Positions 32,871-40,705 of a stretch of DNA of 64,000 nucleotides are shown in pieces. Location of the stretch: positions 1 through 64,000 of the forward strand of contig CAXXNY010000026.1 in the NCBI GenBank assembly GCA_963674805.2, written 5' to 3'. Positions within the stretch are counted from its first letter, which is position 1, and every line of letters begins with the position of its first letter. The stretch comes from CALMFG01 sp963674805. Lineage in GTDB: Bacteria > Bacillota > Clostridia > Christensenellales > CALMFG01. Under the pieces are notes generated by a model. It searched no databases and was not told the DNA's origin. It was given only the letters and a program-made list of their open reading frames with translations. Position numbers and translations under genes: made by a program.

Positions 32871-34025
32871 GTGGAAAAGATTTATCTGGATTATGCGGCA
32901 ACCACCTTTGTAAAAGACGAAGTGCTAAAGGCGATGATGCCGTATTTTAATGACAAGTACGGGAACGGCTCCAGCATCCATACGATGGGTCGGGAAGCCA
33001 AGAAAGCGCTGGAAGCGTCGCGCAAGACCATTGCGGAAGCGTTCGGGGCACAGCCGGATGAGATTTATTTTACATCCGGAGGGTCGGAGAGCAACAACTG
33101 GGCAATCAAGGGCGCGGCGTTCGCAAACATGGACAAAGGCAAACACCTCATCACCACGGCGGTTGAACACCGTGCAGTATTGGAACCCTGCTCATATCTC
33201 AATAAGTTCGGATTCGAAACCACGCGCTTAGCGGTGGATGAAAACGGAAGAGTGAGGATCGAAGACCTGAAAAAAGCAATACGGGACGATACGGTACTGA
33301 TTTCGATGATGTATGCCAACAACGAAATCGGCACGATTGAACCTGTTGAAGAAGCGGCGGCCATCGCAAAGGAAAAGGGCATTTTGTTCCACTCCGACGC
33401 GGTACAAGCGGTAGGGCTGCTGCCGATTGATTTATCAAAGTCCGGCATCGATTTGATGAGTATATCCGGGCATAAGCTGTATGCGCCGAAAGGCGTGGGT
33501 GCGCTGTATATACGGACCGGTGTCAATATCGACAGCCTGATTCATGGCGGATCGCACGAGCGCAACCGCCGGGCGGGCTCGTCAAATATCGCATCAATCG
33601 TGGGCCTTGCAAAGGCAGTTGAGATTACATCAAAATATAAGAACGAAGAAATGAAGCGCCTGACAGCGCTGAGAGACAGACTGATTAAGCGCGTCTTAGA
33701 AGAAGTACCGGATTCAAAACTTAACGGACACCCGACATTAAGACTGCCAAACAATGTCAATTTTTCATTTAAAGATGTGGACGGCGAAGCGACTTTGATT
33801 AATCTGGATTTAATGGGCTTCTTTGGCTCAAGCGGATCGGCATGCTCGTCTTCCAGCTCCACACAGTCCTATGTGCTGCAGGCACTGGGATTGGATTACC
33901 AGTGGACCAACGGGTCACTGAGGCTGACGCTGGGCGCGCATACCACCGAAGAAGAGATAGATAAAACAGCTGATGCAATTAAAAACACGGTCGAACGCCT
34001 ACGGGCGATTGCATTTAAGGCTTGA
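32871..34025 (+). CDS. iscS: Cysteine desulfurase
   Basis: PLP enzyme releasing sulfur from cysteine as an enzyme persulfide for Fe-S clusters and tRNA thiolation. 384 residues: YLDYAATT start, ANNEIGTIEPV, PLP lysine K202 in SGHKLYAPKGVG, catalytic loop Cys325 in GSSGSACSSSSS. It starts at GTG 32871 with AGGTG 11 bases upstream. It lies between iscR and iscU in one operon. Confidence 0.96.
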   Translation: MEKIYLDYAATTFVKDEVLKAMMPYFNDKYGNGSSIHTMGREAKKALEASRKTIAEAFGAQPDEIYFTSGGSESNNWAIKGAAFANMDKGKHLITTAVEHRAVLEPCSYLNKFGFETTRLAVDENGRVRIEDLKKAIRDDTVLISMMYANNEIGTIEPVEEAAAIAKEKGILFHSDAVQAVGLLPIDLSKSGIDLMSISGHKLYAPKGVGALYIRTGVNIDSLIHGGSHERNRRAGSSNIASIVGLAKAVEITSKYKNEEMKRLTALRDRLIKRVLEEVPDSKLNGHPTLRLPNNVNFSFKDVDGEATLINLDLMGFFGSSGSACSSSSSTQSYVLQALGLDYQWTNGSLRLTLGAHTTEEEIDKTADAIKNTVERLRAIAFKA

Positions 34026-34043
34026 CGATAAGGAGATTGGGGA

Positions 34044-34421
34044 ATGTATAACGATGTTGTCATGGATCACTTTCAGCACCCGCGTAATGTCGGGGAAATC
34101 GAAAACCCGTCCAGCGTGGCAGAAGTCGGCAGCCATGACTGCGGCGATACAATGAAAGTGTACATTAATGTGGAGCAGGAAAAAATCACAGATATCAAGT
34201 TTAAGACCTACGGATGCTGTGCGGCAATCGCATCATCCAGCATCGCAACGGAGATGGTAAAAGGGATGACGCTCGGCGAAGCGAAAAAAGTCACCAAGAT
34301 GGATGTGGTTGAAAAGCTGGGCGGGCTTCCGGAGCAGAAAATTCACTGCTCATTGCTTGCTGTAGACGGAATTCAGGGTGCGATTAAGACATACGAAGAA
34401 ACCCATAAGGCAGATAAATAA
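34044..34421 (+). CDS. iscU: Iron-sulfur cluster scaffold IscU
   Basis: 125 residues. Receives sulfur from IscS and iron to build clusters. The three ligand cysteines are Cys33 (HDCGD), Cys58 (YGCCAAIASSS) and Cys102 (KIHCSLLA), with Asp35 next to the first. The family's usual PxCGD site reads HDCGD here, as in many Clostridia NifU-like scaffolds. The MYNDVVMDHFQHPRNVG start is standard. Confidence 0.94.
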   Translation: MYNDVVMDHFQHPRNVGEIENPSSVAEVGSHDCGDTMKVYINVEQEKITDIKFKTYGCCAAIASSSIATEMVKGMTLGEAKKVTKMDVVEKLGGLPEQKIHCSLLAVDGIQGAIKTYEETHKADK

Positions 34422-34429
34422 GACTAAAC

Positions 34430-34451
34430 GGCCGGAACACCCGGCCTTTTT
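34430..34451 (+). terminator. Intrinsic terminator of the isc operon
   Basis: GGCCGG, five-base loop, CCGGCC, then five T's. The next about 60 bases are AT-rich and hold nothing I can identify before the ireB promoter. Confidence 0.88.
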
Positions 34452-34516
34452 GATATCCGGTAAATTTGTTTTTTTTGTTGCAAATGTTAAATAAAATGGA
34501 ACTTATCTGAAAATAT

Positions 34517-34545
34517 TTGAAAAGCAAGTGACAGTATTATATACT
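34517..34545 (+). promoter_or_regulatory. Promoter of the ireB locus
   Basis: TTGAAA (34517-34522), 17-base spacer, TATACT (34540-34545), about 45 bases before the ribosome site. Confidence 0.78.
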
Positions 34546-34597
34546 AAATTTGAGATCAGATATTCATGATTTTCTTAAGGAATAGGAGGTGTCGCTG

Positions 34598-34861
34598 ATG
34601 GCAAAAATCGATGACACAATGCAGTTTACAATGGATAAAGACGGCATTTCGAACCCGGCCAGGGAAATCATCTGGCAGGTGTGTGAGGCAATGGAAGAAA
34701 AGGGATATGACCCGATCAACCAGATCGTCGGTTATATTATTTCCGGCGACCCGACATACATCACCAGCCATAAAAATGCGAGGTCCATTATTAAGCGCAT
34801 TGAACGGGATGAGCTTTTAGAAGAATTTGTCGGCCAGTATATCGAAGAACTTGGAAAATAA
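34598..34861 (+). CDS. ireB: IreB-family regulatory protein (UPF0297)
   Basis: 87 residues. In Enterococcus, IreB is phosphorylated by the PASTA kinase IreK and affects cephalosporin resistance; its partner in other Bacillota is less clear. Pattern: DTMQFTMD, VCEAMEEKGYDPINQIVGYI, SGDPTYITSHKNAR. AGGAGG lies 8 bases before ATG 34598; an upstream in-frame GTG overlaps that ribosome site and is rejected. Usually found with alaS, ruvX and a DUF1292 gene. Confidence 0.9.
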   Translation: MAKIDDTMQFTMDKDGISNPAREIIWQVCEAMEEKGYDPINQIVGYIISGDPTYITSHKNARSIIKRIERDELLEEFVGQYIEELGK

Positions 34862-35813
34862 AAAGATACCGCAGGTATCGCTGGGCAAAACCGGAATTGA
34901 TGTTTCCAAGCTGTGTTTTGGTACGCTGACGCTGTCGCCGCTCCAACGGCATCTCAGCATTGATGAAGGCGCGGCGCTGCTGGGATATGCCCGGGATAAC
35001 GGCATCACGTTTTTTGATACGGCTGAGCTGTATCAGAACTATACATATCTGAAAAAAGCGTTTGAAAGAAAGGACGATGTTGTGATTGCAACAAAGTCCT
35101 ATTCATATGATCAAAAAACGGCGCAGGAAAGCCTGGATAAAGCGCGCCTCGGGATGAACCGCGATGTGATTGATATCTTCATGCTGCACGAACAGGAAGG
35201 CGAACTGACGCTGAAAGGCCACCGCGAGGCGATTGACTATTTTATTGAACAAAAACAGCGCGGCGTCATTAAGGCATTCGGCATATCAACGCATCATATC
35301 GCCGGAGTAGAAGCCGCGGCAATGATGCGCGAAATCGACGTGATTCATCCGATAATGAATTTGACCGGCATCGGCATTGCGGACGGTACGCGTGATGAAA
35401 TGTCGGCGGCAATCATGACCGCACATGAGGCGGGTAAAGGCATTTATGCCATGAAGCCGCTGGGCGGCGGGCATTTGATTCAGATAAGAGAACAGGCGCT
35501 GGCATACGCGCTGGCCCAAGAGGATGCAGATGCAATTGCGCTTGGGATGCAAAGTGAGGCGGAAGTGCGGTATAATGCAGCATTATTCAGCGGAATCCTG
35601 CCAAAGGAGGATGACAGCGGATCAACCGCCAACCAATCACGCCGGCTGCTGATCCATGCGGACTGGTGCACCGGATGCGGTACATGCGTTACGCGGTGCG
35701 CGCAAAAAGCGCTGAGTTTAAAAAATAACGTCGCTGTCGTGGATATGGCAAAATGCGTGCTGTGCTCATACTGCGCGGCGGACTGCCCGGTGCTGGCGAT
35801 AAAGATCATTTAG
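34851..35813 (+). CDS. Aldo/keto reductase with C-terminal 2x[4Fe-4S] ferredoxin domain
   Basis: Predicted oxidoreductase of about 320 residues: AKR barrel (LGKTGIDVSKLCFGTLTLSP, FFDTAELYQNYTYL with the Asp/Tyr pair, KPLGGGHL), followed after about residue 265 by two cluster motifs, CTGCGTCVTRC and CVLCSYCAADCP. Such proteins are common in anaerobes; the substrate is unknown. The start is uncertain: TTG 34851 overlaps the end of ireB by 11 bases; TTG 34827 is also in frame, and neither has a good ribosome site, so translation is probably coupled to ireB. It sits inside the ireB-ruvX pair, where I would not expect it. Confidence 0.88.
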   Translation: MENKKIPQVSLGKTGIDVSKLCFGTLTLSPLQRHLSIDEGAALLGYARDNGITFFDTAELYQNYTYLKKAFERKDDVVIATKSYSYDQKTAQESLDKARLGMNRDVIDIFMLHEQEGELTLKGHREAIDYFIEQKQRGVIKAFGISTHHIAGVEAAAMMREIDVIHPIMNLTGIGIADGTRDEMSAAIMTAHEAGKGIYAMKPLGGGHLIQIREQALAYALAQEDADAIALGMQSEAEVRYNAALFSGILPKEDDSGSTANQSRRLLIHADWCTGCGTCVTRCAQKALSLKNNVAVVDMAKCVLCSYCAADCPVLAIKII

Positions 35814-35822
35814 GAGCCATTA

Positions 35823-36242
35823 ATGAAACGAATGATGGGGCTGGACGTAGGCGAAAAACGTATCGGTATTGCGGTTTCCGATCCGCTTGGGATTACGGCG
35901 CAGGGCCTGGAAAACTATAACCGAAAATCAAGCGAACAAGCGGATTTTGACTATATTAAATCGATTATTGAAGAAAAGAGCGTATCTTTAATCGTATGCG
36001 GAAATCCGCTCAATATGAACGGGACAGCGGGCCCGCAGTCGGAAAAGGTGCGGGCATTCGGCGATGCGTTATCCCAGTTTACGGGTATCCCGATCAAATA
36101 CTGGGATGAGCGGTTGACCTCCGCCGAGGTTGAGCGTATGATGATTGATGCGGATGTGTCACGGAAAAAACGGCGGAGCGTTACAGACATGCTGGCGTCG
36201 ATGCGGATACTCCAAAGCTATATGGACGCAAACAGATCATAA
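35823..36242 (+). CDS. ruvX: Pre-16S rRNA nuclease / Holliday-junction resolvase-like YqgF
   Basis: 139 residues, RNase H fold, needed for 16S 5'-end maturation in E. coli. MMGLDVGEKRIGIAVSDPLG carries the first catalytic Asp, IVCGNPLNMNGT the middle motif, and YWDERLTSAEVERMM the conserved acidic part. GGAG lies before the ATG, 9 bases after the reductase stop. Confidence 0.95.
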   Translation: MKRMMGLDVGEKRIGIAVSDPLGITAQGLENYNRKSSEQADFDYIKSIIEEKSVSLIVCGNPLNMNGTAGPQSEKVRAFGDALSQFTGIPIKYWDERLTSAEVERMMIDADVSRKKRRSVTDMLASMRILQSYMDANRS

Positions 36243-36259
36243 GAAAGCGGGATGGATTA

Positions 36260-36526
36260 ATGGAAGAGAACCAAACCATCGAATTATTGGACGATCAGGG
36301 CAAAAAACTGACGGTGACGCATCTTTTAACCTATGCGCATAACGGCAGCCATTATATCGCGTTTTCGGACGCTGACGATGCGGTGCACCTCTTTAAGATT
36401 GAAGAAAAATCCGGCGAAGATGATGTGTACCTGCCGATAGAAAATGCGATCGAGATGGAAGAAGCCTGGGCGGTTTTTAAGGATATTTATTATGAAGAGG
36501 AAGAATCCGAAAGTGAGCAGCTGTAA
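36260..36526 (+). CDS. DUF1292 family small acidic protein (YrzB-like)
   Basis: 88 residues, function unknown, usually next to ruvX. The beta-rich core is DDQGKKLTVTHLL, YIAFSDADDAVHLFKIEE and EDDVYLPIENAIEMEEAWAV, with an acidic tail. GAAAGCGGGATGG before the ATG is a modest ribosome site. It ends the transcript; the next hairpin is at 36570. Confidence 0.88.
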   Translation: MEENQTIELLDDQGKKLTVTHLLTYAHNGSHYIAFSDADDAVHLFKIEEKSGEDDVYLPIENAIEMEEAWAVFKDIYYEEEESESEQL

Positions 36527-36537
36527 AGAAAAAAGGC

Positions 36538-36565
36538 TTGACAATTTAACCATAACCGATATAAT
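36538..36565 (+). promoter_or_regulatory. Consensus promoter of ylxM-rpsP
   Basis: TTGACA (36538-36543), 16-base spacer, TATAAT (36560-36565), both hexamers perfect. The start is predicted near 36572, inside the hairpin that follows. Confidence 0.85.
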
Positions 36566-36569
36566 ACCA

Positions 36570-36599
36570 GTGTAAAGATTATAAGCTTTACACTTTTTT
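36570..36599 (+). terminator. Terminator hairpin starting at the ylxM transcription start
   Basis: GTGTAAAG (36570-36577) and CTTTACAC (36586-36593) form a perfect 8-bp stem with an 8-base loop and six T's. It ends the DUF1292 transcript. It also sits right at +1 of the ylxM promoter, so new transcripts would start with most of the stem. Confidence 0.8.
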
Positions 36600-36614
36600 A
36601 ATGTGAGGGGTATT

Positions 36615-36947
36615 ATGCCGAAAGATCTGTCGTGCGGAATGCTGCTCGATTTTTACGGATTCAGCCTGACCGACAAACAGGTTGAGATATTAAAACTTTA
36701 TTATAACGATGATTTATCGCTCGGTGAGATTGCCGAAACCTTCGGCTTTACGCGGCAGGCCGCACTGGATTTTATCCGCCGGGGGACAAATAAGTTAAAG
36801 AAACTTGAGAGCGAATTGAAATTGTTTGAGCGCTTCAGTATCGTTACGGATGCGCTGGAAAAAAGCCGGACGTATGTGGAAGCCGCCGGCGACGACGCGC
36901 TGCTGGACGAAATCGACAAAGCGCTTAAGATGATGGAAGAAGCATAA
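36615..36947 (+). CDS. ylxM: YlxM-family helix-turn-helix protein (UPF0122)
   Basis: 110 residues, sigma-70 region-4-like fold: LTDKQVEILKLYYNDDLSLG, EIAETFGFTRQAALDFIRRG. Usually encoded just before ffh and thought to act with the signal recognition particle. Here ffh is absent and rpsP follows. GAGGGG lies 4 bases before ATG 36615. The 65 bases to rpsP contain a 5-bp hairpin (CCGTT/AACGG) only. Confidence 0.88.
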   Translation: MPKDLSCGMLLDFYGFSLTDKQVEILKLYYNDDLSLGEIAETFGFTRQAALDFIRRGTNKLKKLESELKLFERFSIVTDALEKSRTYVEAAGDDALLDEIDKALKMMEEA

Positions 36948-37012
36948 TAATGCTTAAGACCGTTTTAACAACGGCTAAAGATAGAAAAGCAAAATAACAG
37001 GGAGGAAACGAT

Positions 37013-37252
37013 ATGGCAGTTAAAATCAGGCTGAGACGCGCCGGAGCAAAAAAGAATCCGTTTTACCGGATTGTTGTTGCGGACGCCAGATCGCCGAGAG
37101 ACGGACGTTGCATCGAAGAATTAGGTTATTATAATCCGTTGACAAAAGACTTAAAGTTAGACGGCGAAAAAGCAAATGACTGGATCAAAAAAGGCGCCCA
37201 GCCGACAGATACCGTTCGGATTTTGATTAGAAAAAACAGCGAATCAAAATAA
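37013..37252 (+). CDS. rpsP: 30S ribosomal protein S16
   Basis: 79 residues, binds 16S rRNA early in assembly. VKIRLRRAGAKKNPFYRIVV, SPRDGRCIEELGYYNPLT and GAQPTDTVRILI are standard. GGGAGG precedes the ATG. Confidence 0.97.
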   Translation: MAVKIRLRRAGAKKNPFYRIVVADARSPRDGRCIEELGYYNPLTKDLKLDGEKANDWIKKGAQPTDTVRILIRKNSESK

Positions 37253-37288
37253 TGGTGACGGGTTATGAATCAGGAAAGAGGCATTAAC

Positions 37289-37516
37289 ATGGAAGAATTG
37301 GTACGATATATCGCTAAATCACTGGTGGATTATCCGGATAAAGTCGAAACCAAGATTTCTGAGGATGAACGCACAGTGACCATTGAACTGACCGTTGCAC
37401 CGGACGATATGGGTAAGGTAATCGGCAAACAGGGCAGAATCGCGAAAGCGATCCGTGCCGTTGTGAAAGCTGCATCCGGCAGAGAAAAAAAGAAATACGT
37501 GGTTGAAATTGTCTAA
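37289..37516 (+). CDS. khpA: KH-domain RNA-binding protein KhpA
   Basis: 75 residues, one KH domain with the GKVIGKQGRIAKAIRAVVKA loop. It pairs with KhpB/EloR in other Bacillota to tune cell elongation and RNA processing. The frame is open from ATG 37265, but AGAGG before ATG 37289 and the family start MEELVRYIAKSLVD favour 37289. rimM starts on the base after its stop. Confidence 0.92.
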   Translation: MEELVRYIAKSLVDYPDKVETKISEDERTVTIELTVAPDDMGKVIGKQGRIAKAIRAVVKAASGREKKKYVVEIV

Positions 37517-38038
37517 ATGCTGGATGTAATAGAGATTGGGATGATCTTAAGGCCCCACGGCATCAAAGGGGAGATTAAGGTCAAACACTATTGCGACAAT
37601 CCGGAAGACTTTTCAATGTTCGGTTGGATATACTTAAAACAGGGAAAGCATCTGGATAAGCGCGAAATCATCAACGCCAGAACTGACAGCGGTGATGTTT
37701 ATCTCTTAATTTCCGGAGTGCTTACGCGCAACGATGCAGAGGACTTACGCGGAAAAACGCTGTATGTTGAAAAGACCCAGATCAGGGAACTGCCCGAGGA
37801 CCGTTTTTTCATCCGGGATTTAATCGGCATGACGGTTATAACGGATGACGGTGAACCGCTTGGCACCTTAAAAGAGATTTTACAGCATGGAGCGGTTGAT
37901 GTTTACCGGGTAGAAGACGAAGGAAAGGGACTGATGTTCCCGGCCCTAAAACGTGTGATTAAAAAGACTGACATCAAAGCGAAACAGATCACCGTTGATA
38001 CGGCATCGCTCAAAGAGGTGGTTGTCTATGACGATTAA
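37517..38038 (+). CDS. rimM: 16S rRNA maturation factor RimM
   Basis: 173 residues: N-terminal barrel (IGMILRPHGIKGEIKVK) and PRC-barrel domain (LIGMTVITDDGEPLGTLKEI, VEDEGKGLMFPAL). It helps form the 30S head with S19. The ATG abuts the khpA stop, and trmD overlaps its last 11 bases. Confidence 0.94.
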   Translation: MLDVIEIGMILRPHGIKGEIKVKHYCDNPEDFSMFGWIYLKQGKHLDKREIINARTDSGDVYLLISGVLTRNDAEDLRGKTLYVEKTQIRELPEDRFFIRDLIGMTVITDDGEPLGTLKEILQHGAVDVYRVEDEGKGLMFPALKRVIKKTDIKAKQITVDTASLKEVVVYDD

Positions 38039-38729
38039 CTACTTGACGATATTTCCCGATATGTTTTCGGTGTTTACCGGCCACAGTATCCCAAAGCGGG
38101 CTGCAGAAGCCGGACTTGCCGCGTTTCATGTTTATGACATCCGTGCGTATACCGAAGACAAACATAAGCGTGTGGACGATTATCCGTTCGGCGGCGGTGC
38201 AGGCATGGTCATGATGCCCCAGCCGATATTCGACTGTTTTAAGGCGGTTGAACAAAACACCGGCGGAAAGTCAATCAACATCTATATGTCTCCCAAGGGA
38301 AAGCCGCTCAGTGATGCGCAGGCAAAGCATTTATCCGAGTATGACACATTAAATATTCTTTGCGGGCATTATGAAGGCGTGGATCAGCGGGTGATTGACC
38401 ATTTGATAGACGAAGAAATCTCGATCGGGGATTATATTCTGACCGGCGGTGAATTGCCGGCAATGGTGCTGACAGACGCGGTTATAAGGTATATACCCGG
38501 GGTTTTGGGCAATGAAGCGTCAACTGAAAATGAATCTTTTTCGGACGGTCTGCTGGAACATCCGCAGTATACACGGCCTGCGGATTACAACGGGATGAAG
38601 GTGCCTGATGTACTGCTATCCGGCCATCATGAAAAAATCAATGAATGGCGTAAAACAGAGTCTGAGGCCATCACCCGGCGCATGCGTCCGGATATGGAAA
38701 AAAAGAAAAGAAGAAATAACAACGGCTGA
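38028..38729 (+). CDS. trmD: tRNA (guanine-37-N1)-methyltransferase
   Basis: Methylates G37 of tRNAs to prevent +1 frameshifts; SPOUT enzyme with a trefoil knot. 233 residues: FPDMFSVFTGHSI, YPFGGGAGMVM, ILCGHYEGVDQRVIDHLIDEE, SIGDYILTGGELPAM. ATG 38028 lies 8 bases after AGAGGTG; the frame is open from 37995 inside rimM. The C-terminus ends in a Lys/Arg run. Confidence 0.96.
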   Translation: MTINYLTIFPDMFSVFTGHSIPKRAAEAGLAAFHVYDIRAYTEDKHKRVDDYPFGGGAGMVMMPQPIFDCFKAVEQNTGGKSINIYMSPKGKPLSDAQAKHLSEYDTLNILCGHYEGVDQRVIDHLIDEEISIGDYILTGGELPAMVLTDAVIRYIPGVLGNEASTENESFSDGLLEHPQYTRPADYNGMKVPDVLLSGHHEKINEWRKTESEAITRRMRPDMEKKKRRNNNG

Positions 38730-38735
38730 TTGTTC

Positions 38736-38765
38736 TTGCCAGAATCAAAAAGCATATGCTATAAT
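38736..38765 (+). promoter_or_regulatory. Separate promoter of rplS
   Basis: TTGCCA (38736-38741), 18-base spacer, TATAAT (38760-38765) with a TGC extension. The 10-bp palindrome AGCATATGCT runs into the -10. It lets L19 be made apart from rimM-trmD. Confidence 0.75.
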
Positions 38766-38820
38766 TCTTCAAGGGTTTTATAAGAATGGTTCGTGAATGA
38801 AACGAAAGGAGCAAAAGACG

Positions 38821-39168
38821 ATGAGTGACATCATTAAATCGATTGAAAAAGAACAGATCAGAACTGATCTGCCTGAAATAAACATCGGCGATACGGTAAA
38901 AGTATTTTCAAAGGTTGTGGAAGGTACGCGTGAACGTCTGCAGGGTTTTGAAGGTTATGTTATTGCAAAATCCGGCGGCGGCATCAGAGAAACCATCAAG
39001 GTGAGACGCGTGACTTACGGCATCGGCGTGGAACGTACATTCCCGCTGCATTCGCCTAAAATCGACCACATCGAAAAAATCAAAGAAGGTCGTGTCAGAC
39101 GCGCAAAACTGTATTACTTAAGAGACAGAGTCGGCAAGGCCGCTAAAATCAAACCGAAAAAGAATTAA
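38821..39168 (+). CDS. rplS: 50S ribosomal protein L19
   Basis: 115 residues: PEINIGDTVKVFSKVVEGTR, GFEGYVIAKSGGGIRETIKV, GVERTFPLHSPKIDHI, RRAKLYYLRDRVGKAAKIK. ATG 38821 follows AAAGGAG by 10 bases; the in-frame ATG at 38797 lies upstream of that site. Confidence 0.97.
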   Translation: MSDIIKSIEKEQIRTDLPEINIGDTVKVFSKVVEGTRERLQGFEGYVIAKSGGGIRETIKVRRVTYGIGVERTFPLHSPKIDHIEKIKEGRVRRAKLYYLRDRVGKAAKIKPKKN

Positions 39169-39174
39169 TGAAGA

Positions 39175-39210
39175 TAAGATAGGGGGCCTTTCAGCCCCTT
39201 TTATCTTTTT
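39175..39210 (+). terminator. Intrinsic terminator after rplS
   Basis: GGGGC (39183-39187) and GCCCC (39194-39198) with a 6-base loop; outer A/T bases extend the stem (GATAAGAT with TTTTATC, imperfect), then five T's. It lies 15 bases before the rbgA start. Confidence 0.8.
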
Positions 39211-39224
39211 ATGGATAGAAAAAC

Positions 39225-40085
39225 GTGAATATACAATGGTATCCCGGCCATATGGCGAAAAGCCGGCGGCTGATCAGTGAAAAACTAAAAATTATCGATT
39301 TGATTATCGAAGTGGTGGATGCACGAGCACCGTATTCGACAAAAAACCCCGACTTTGACCAGCTGTTCGGTCAGAAACGGCGGATTTTGCTGTTGAATAA
39401 GCGTGATCTGGCGGACGAGGCGGTGACGGAAAAATGGCTGACTTTTTATAAAAGCAACGGCTATCCGGTGATGGCGTTTTGTGCGCTAAAGGACAACCCT
39501 GCGCAACTGATTAAACTGATCGAACGCGAATTAGACCCCCTGGTCCAAAAGTATAGAGCCAAGGGGATGAATAAGACATTAAGGTGTATGGCGGCAGGAA
39601 TTCCGAATGTCGGTAAGTCTGCGCTGTTAAACCGCATCGCAGGTGGAAAGCGGCTCAAAGAAGGCAACAAACCCGGTGTAACGCGCGGATTGCAGTGGCT
39701 GAAAATCAAACAGAACATTGAGCTTTTGGATTCGCCCGGCCTGCTATGGCCGAAAATAGAGAGCCAGAAAAGTGCGCTCAATATTGCGCTGTTAAAGTCA
39801 ATCAATGAGGATATTCTGGACACCGAAGCGCTTGCACGCGGTCTCGTCGATTTCTTTAAGGCGGCCTATCCCGACCGTATCGAAACACGGTATAAAATCA
39901 GCGGTGTTCAGGAGAAAGCTTCGGATGACCTGCTGACAGAAATATGCGAAAAACGCGGCTTTTTGATGTCCGGGGGTGAACTGGACCTGGAACGCGCTGC
40001 GAACACGATTATTGATGAATTCCAAACCGGTATGCTTGGCAGGATTTCACTGGAGACACCGGCGGATGAAAGTGATAAGATATGA
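39225..40085 (+). CDS. rbgA: Ribosome biogenesis GTPase RbgA (YlqF)
   Basis: Circularly permuted GTPase for late 50S assembly. 286 residues: QWYPGHMAKSRRLI start, G4 LLLNKRDLAD before G1 GIPNVGKSALLNR, then KPGVTRG (G2) and LLDSPGLLWPK (G3). It starts at GTG 39225 with only a weak ribosome site, directly after a terminator, so its promoter is unclear. rnhB overlaps its stop (ATGA). Confidence 0.94.
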   Translation: MNIQWYPGHMAKSRRLISEKLKIIDLIIEVVDARAPYSTKNPDFDQLFGQKRRILLLNKRDLADEAVTEKWLTFYKSNGYPVMAFCALKDNPAQLIKLIERELDPLVQKYRAKGMNKTLRCMAAGIPNVGKSALLNRIAGGKRLKEGNKPGVTRGLQWLKIKQNIELLDSPGLLWPKIESQKSALNIALLKSINEDILDTEALARGLVDFFKAAYPDRIETRYKISGVQEKASDDLLTEICEKRGFLMSGGELDLERAANTIIDEFQTGMLGRISLETPADESDKI

Positions 40086-40705
40086 TTAAAAAGCGTACGG
40101 ATATTGAAATTCTGGAAGCGCTGGCCGCATTTGATGCGCAGTACCGGCCAAACGGCGAGGTCATCGTTGGGATGGACGAAGCCGGAAGGGGACCGCTTGC
40201 GGGCCCGGTTGTGGCGGCGGCGGTAGTGATGCCGTCAGAGACTTTTGTGATGGGCGTCAATGACTCCAAACGCGTGACCGAGCGCAGGCGTGAAGCGTTG
40301 TATGATGAACTGATTGAAACCGCTTTTGCATACGGCGTCGGCATCGTTGCAAATGATACGATTGACAGGATCGGTATTTTACCGGCATCGCGTCTGGCGT
40401 TTGAAACGGCATATAATAAGTGCCAAATAAAGGGCGATGTGGTTTTAAGCGATTACATCACCGGACTTCATATAGAAGGATATATTCCGCTGAAAAAAGG
40501 CGATATGAGCTCTTATGCAATCGCAGCGGCATCGATTATCGCAAAGGTGACAAGAGACCGGATGATGCGTGAATATGACGCTCAGTATCCGCAGTACGGT
40601 TTTAAAGAACATAAGGGATACGGCACAAAAGCGCATATCGCGGCGATTAAACAGTACGGGGCGTGTGCAATTCACCGGATGAGTTTTATCGGGAAGTATC
40701 TGTAA
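40082..40705 (+). CDS. rnhB: Ribonuclease HII
   Basis: 207 residues. Removes RNA from RNA-DNA hybrids and single ribonucleotides. VGMDEAGRGPLAGPVVAAAV, DSKRVTERRRE, KKGDMSSYAIAAASIIAKVT, YPQYGFKEHKGYGTKAH are the family motifs. It overlaps rbgA by 4 bases and yraN by one. Confidence 0.96.
   Translation: MIKKRTDIEILEALAAFDAQYRPNGEVIVGMDEAGRGPLAGPVVAAAVVMPSETFVMGVNDSKRVTERRREALYDELIETAFAYGVGIVANDTIDRIGILPASRLAFETAYNKCQIKGDVVLSDYITGLHIEGYIPLKKGDMSSYAIAAASIIAKVTRDRMMREYDAQYPQYGFKEHKGYGTKAHIAAIKQYGACAIHRMSFIGKYL

Noticed and set aside
34452..34516. AT-rich gap between the isc terminator and the ireB promoter, checked for a riboswitch or small RNA
   Set aside because: No stable pairing or conserved element could be seen by eye.
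36960..36974. CCGTT/AACGG hairpin between ylxM and rpsP
   Set aside because: Only 5 bp and no T-run; too weak to call a terminator.
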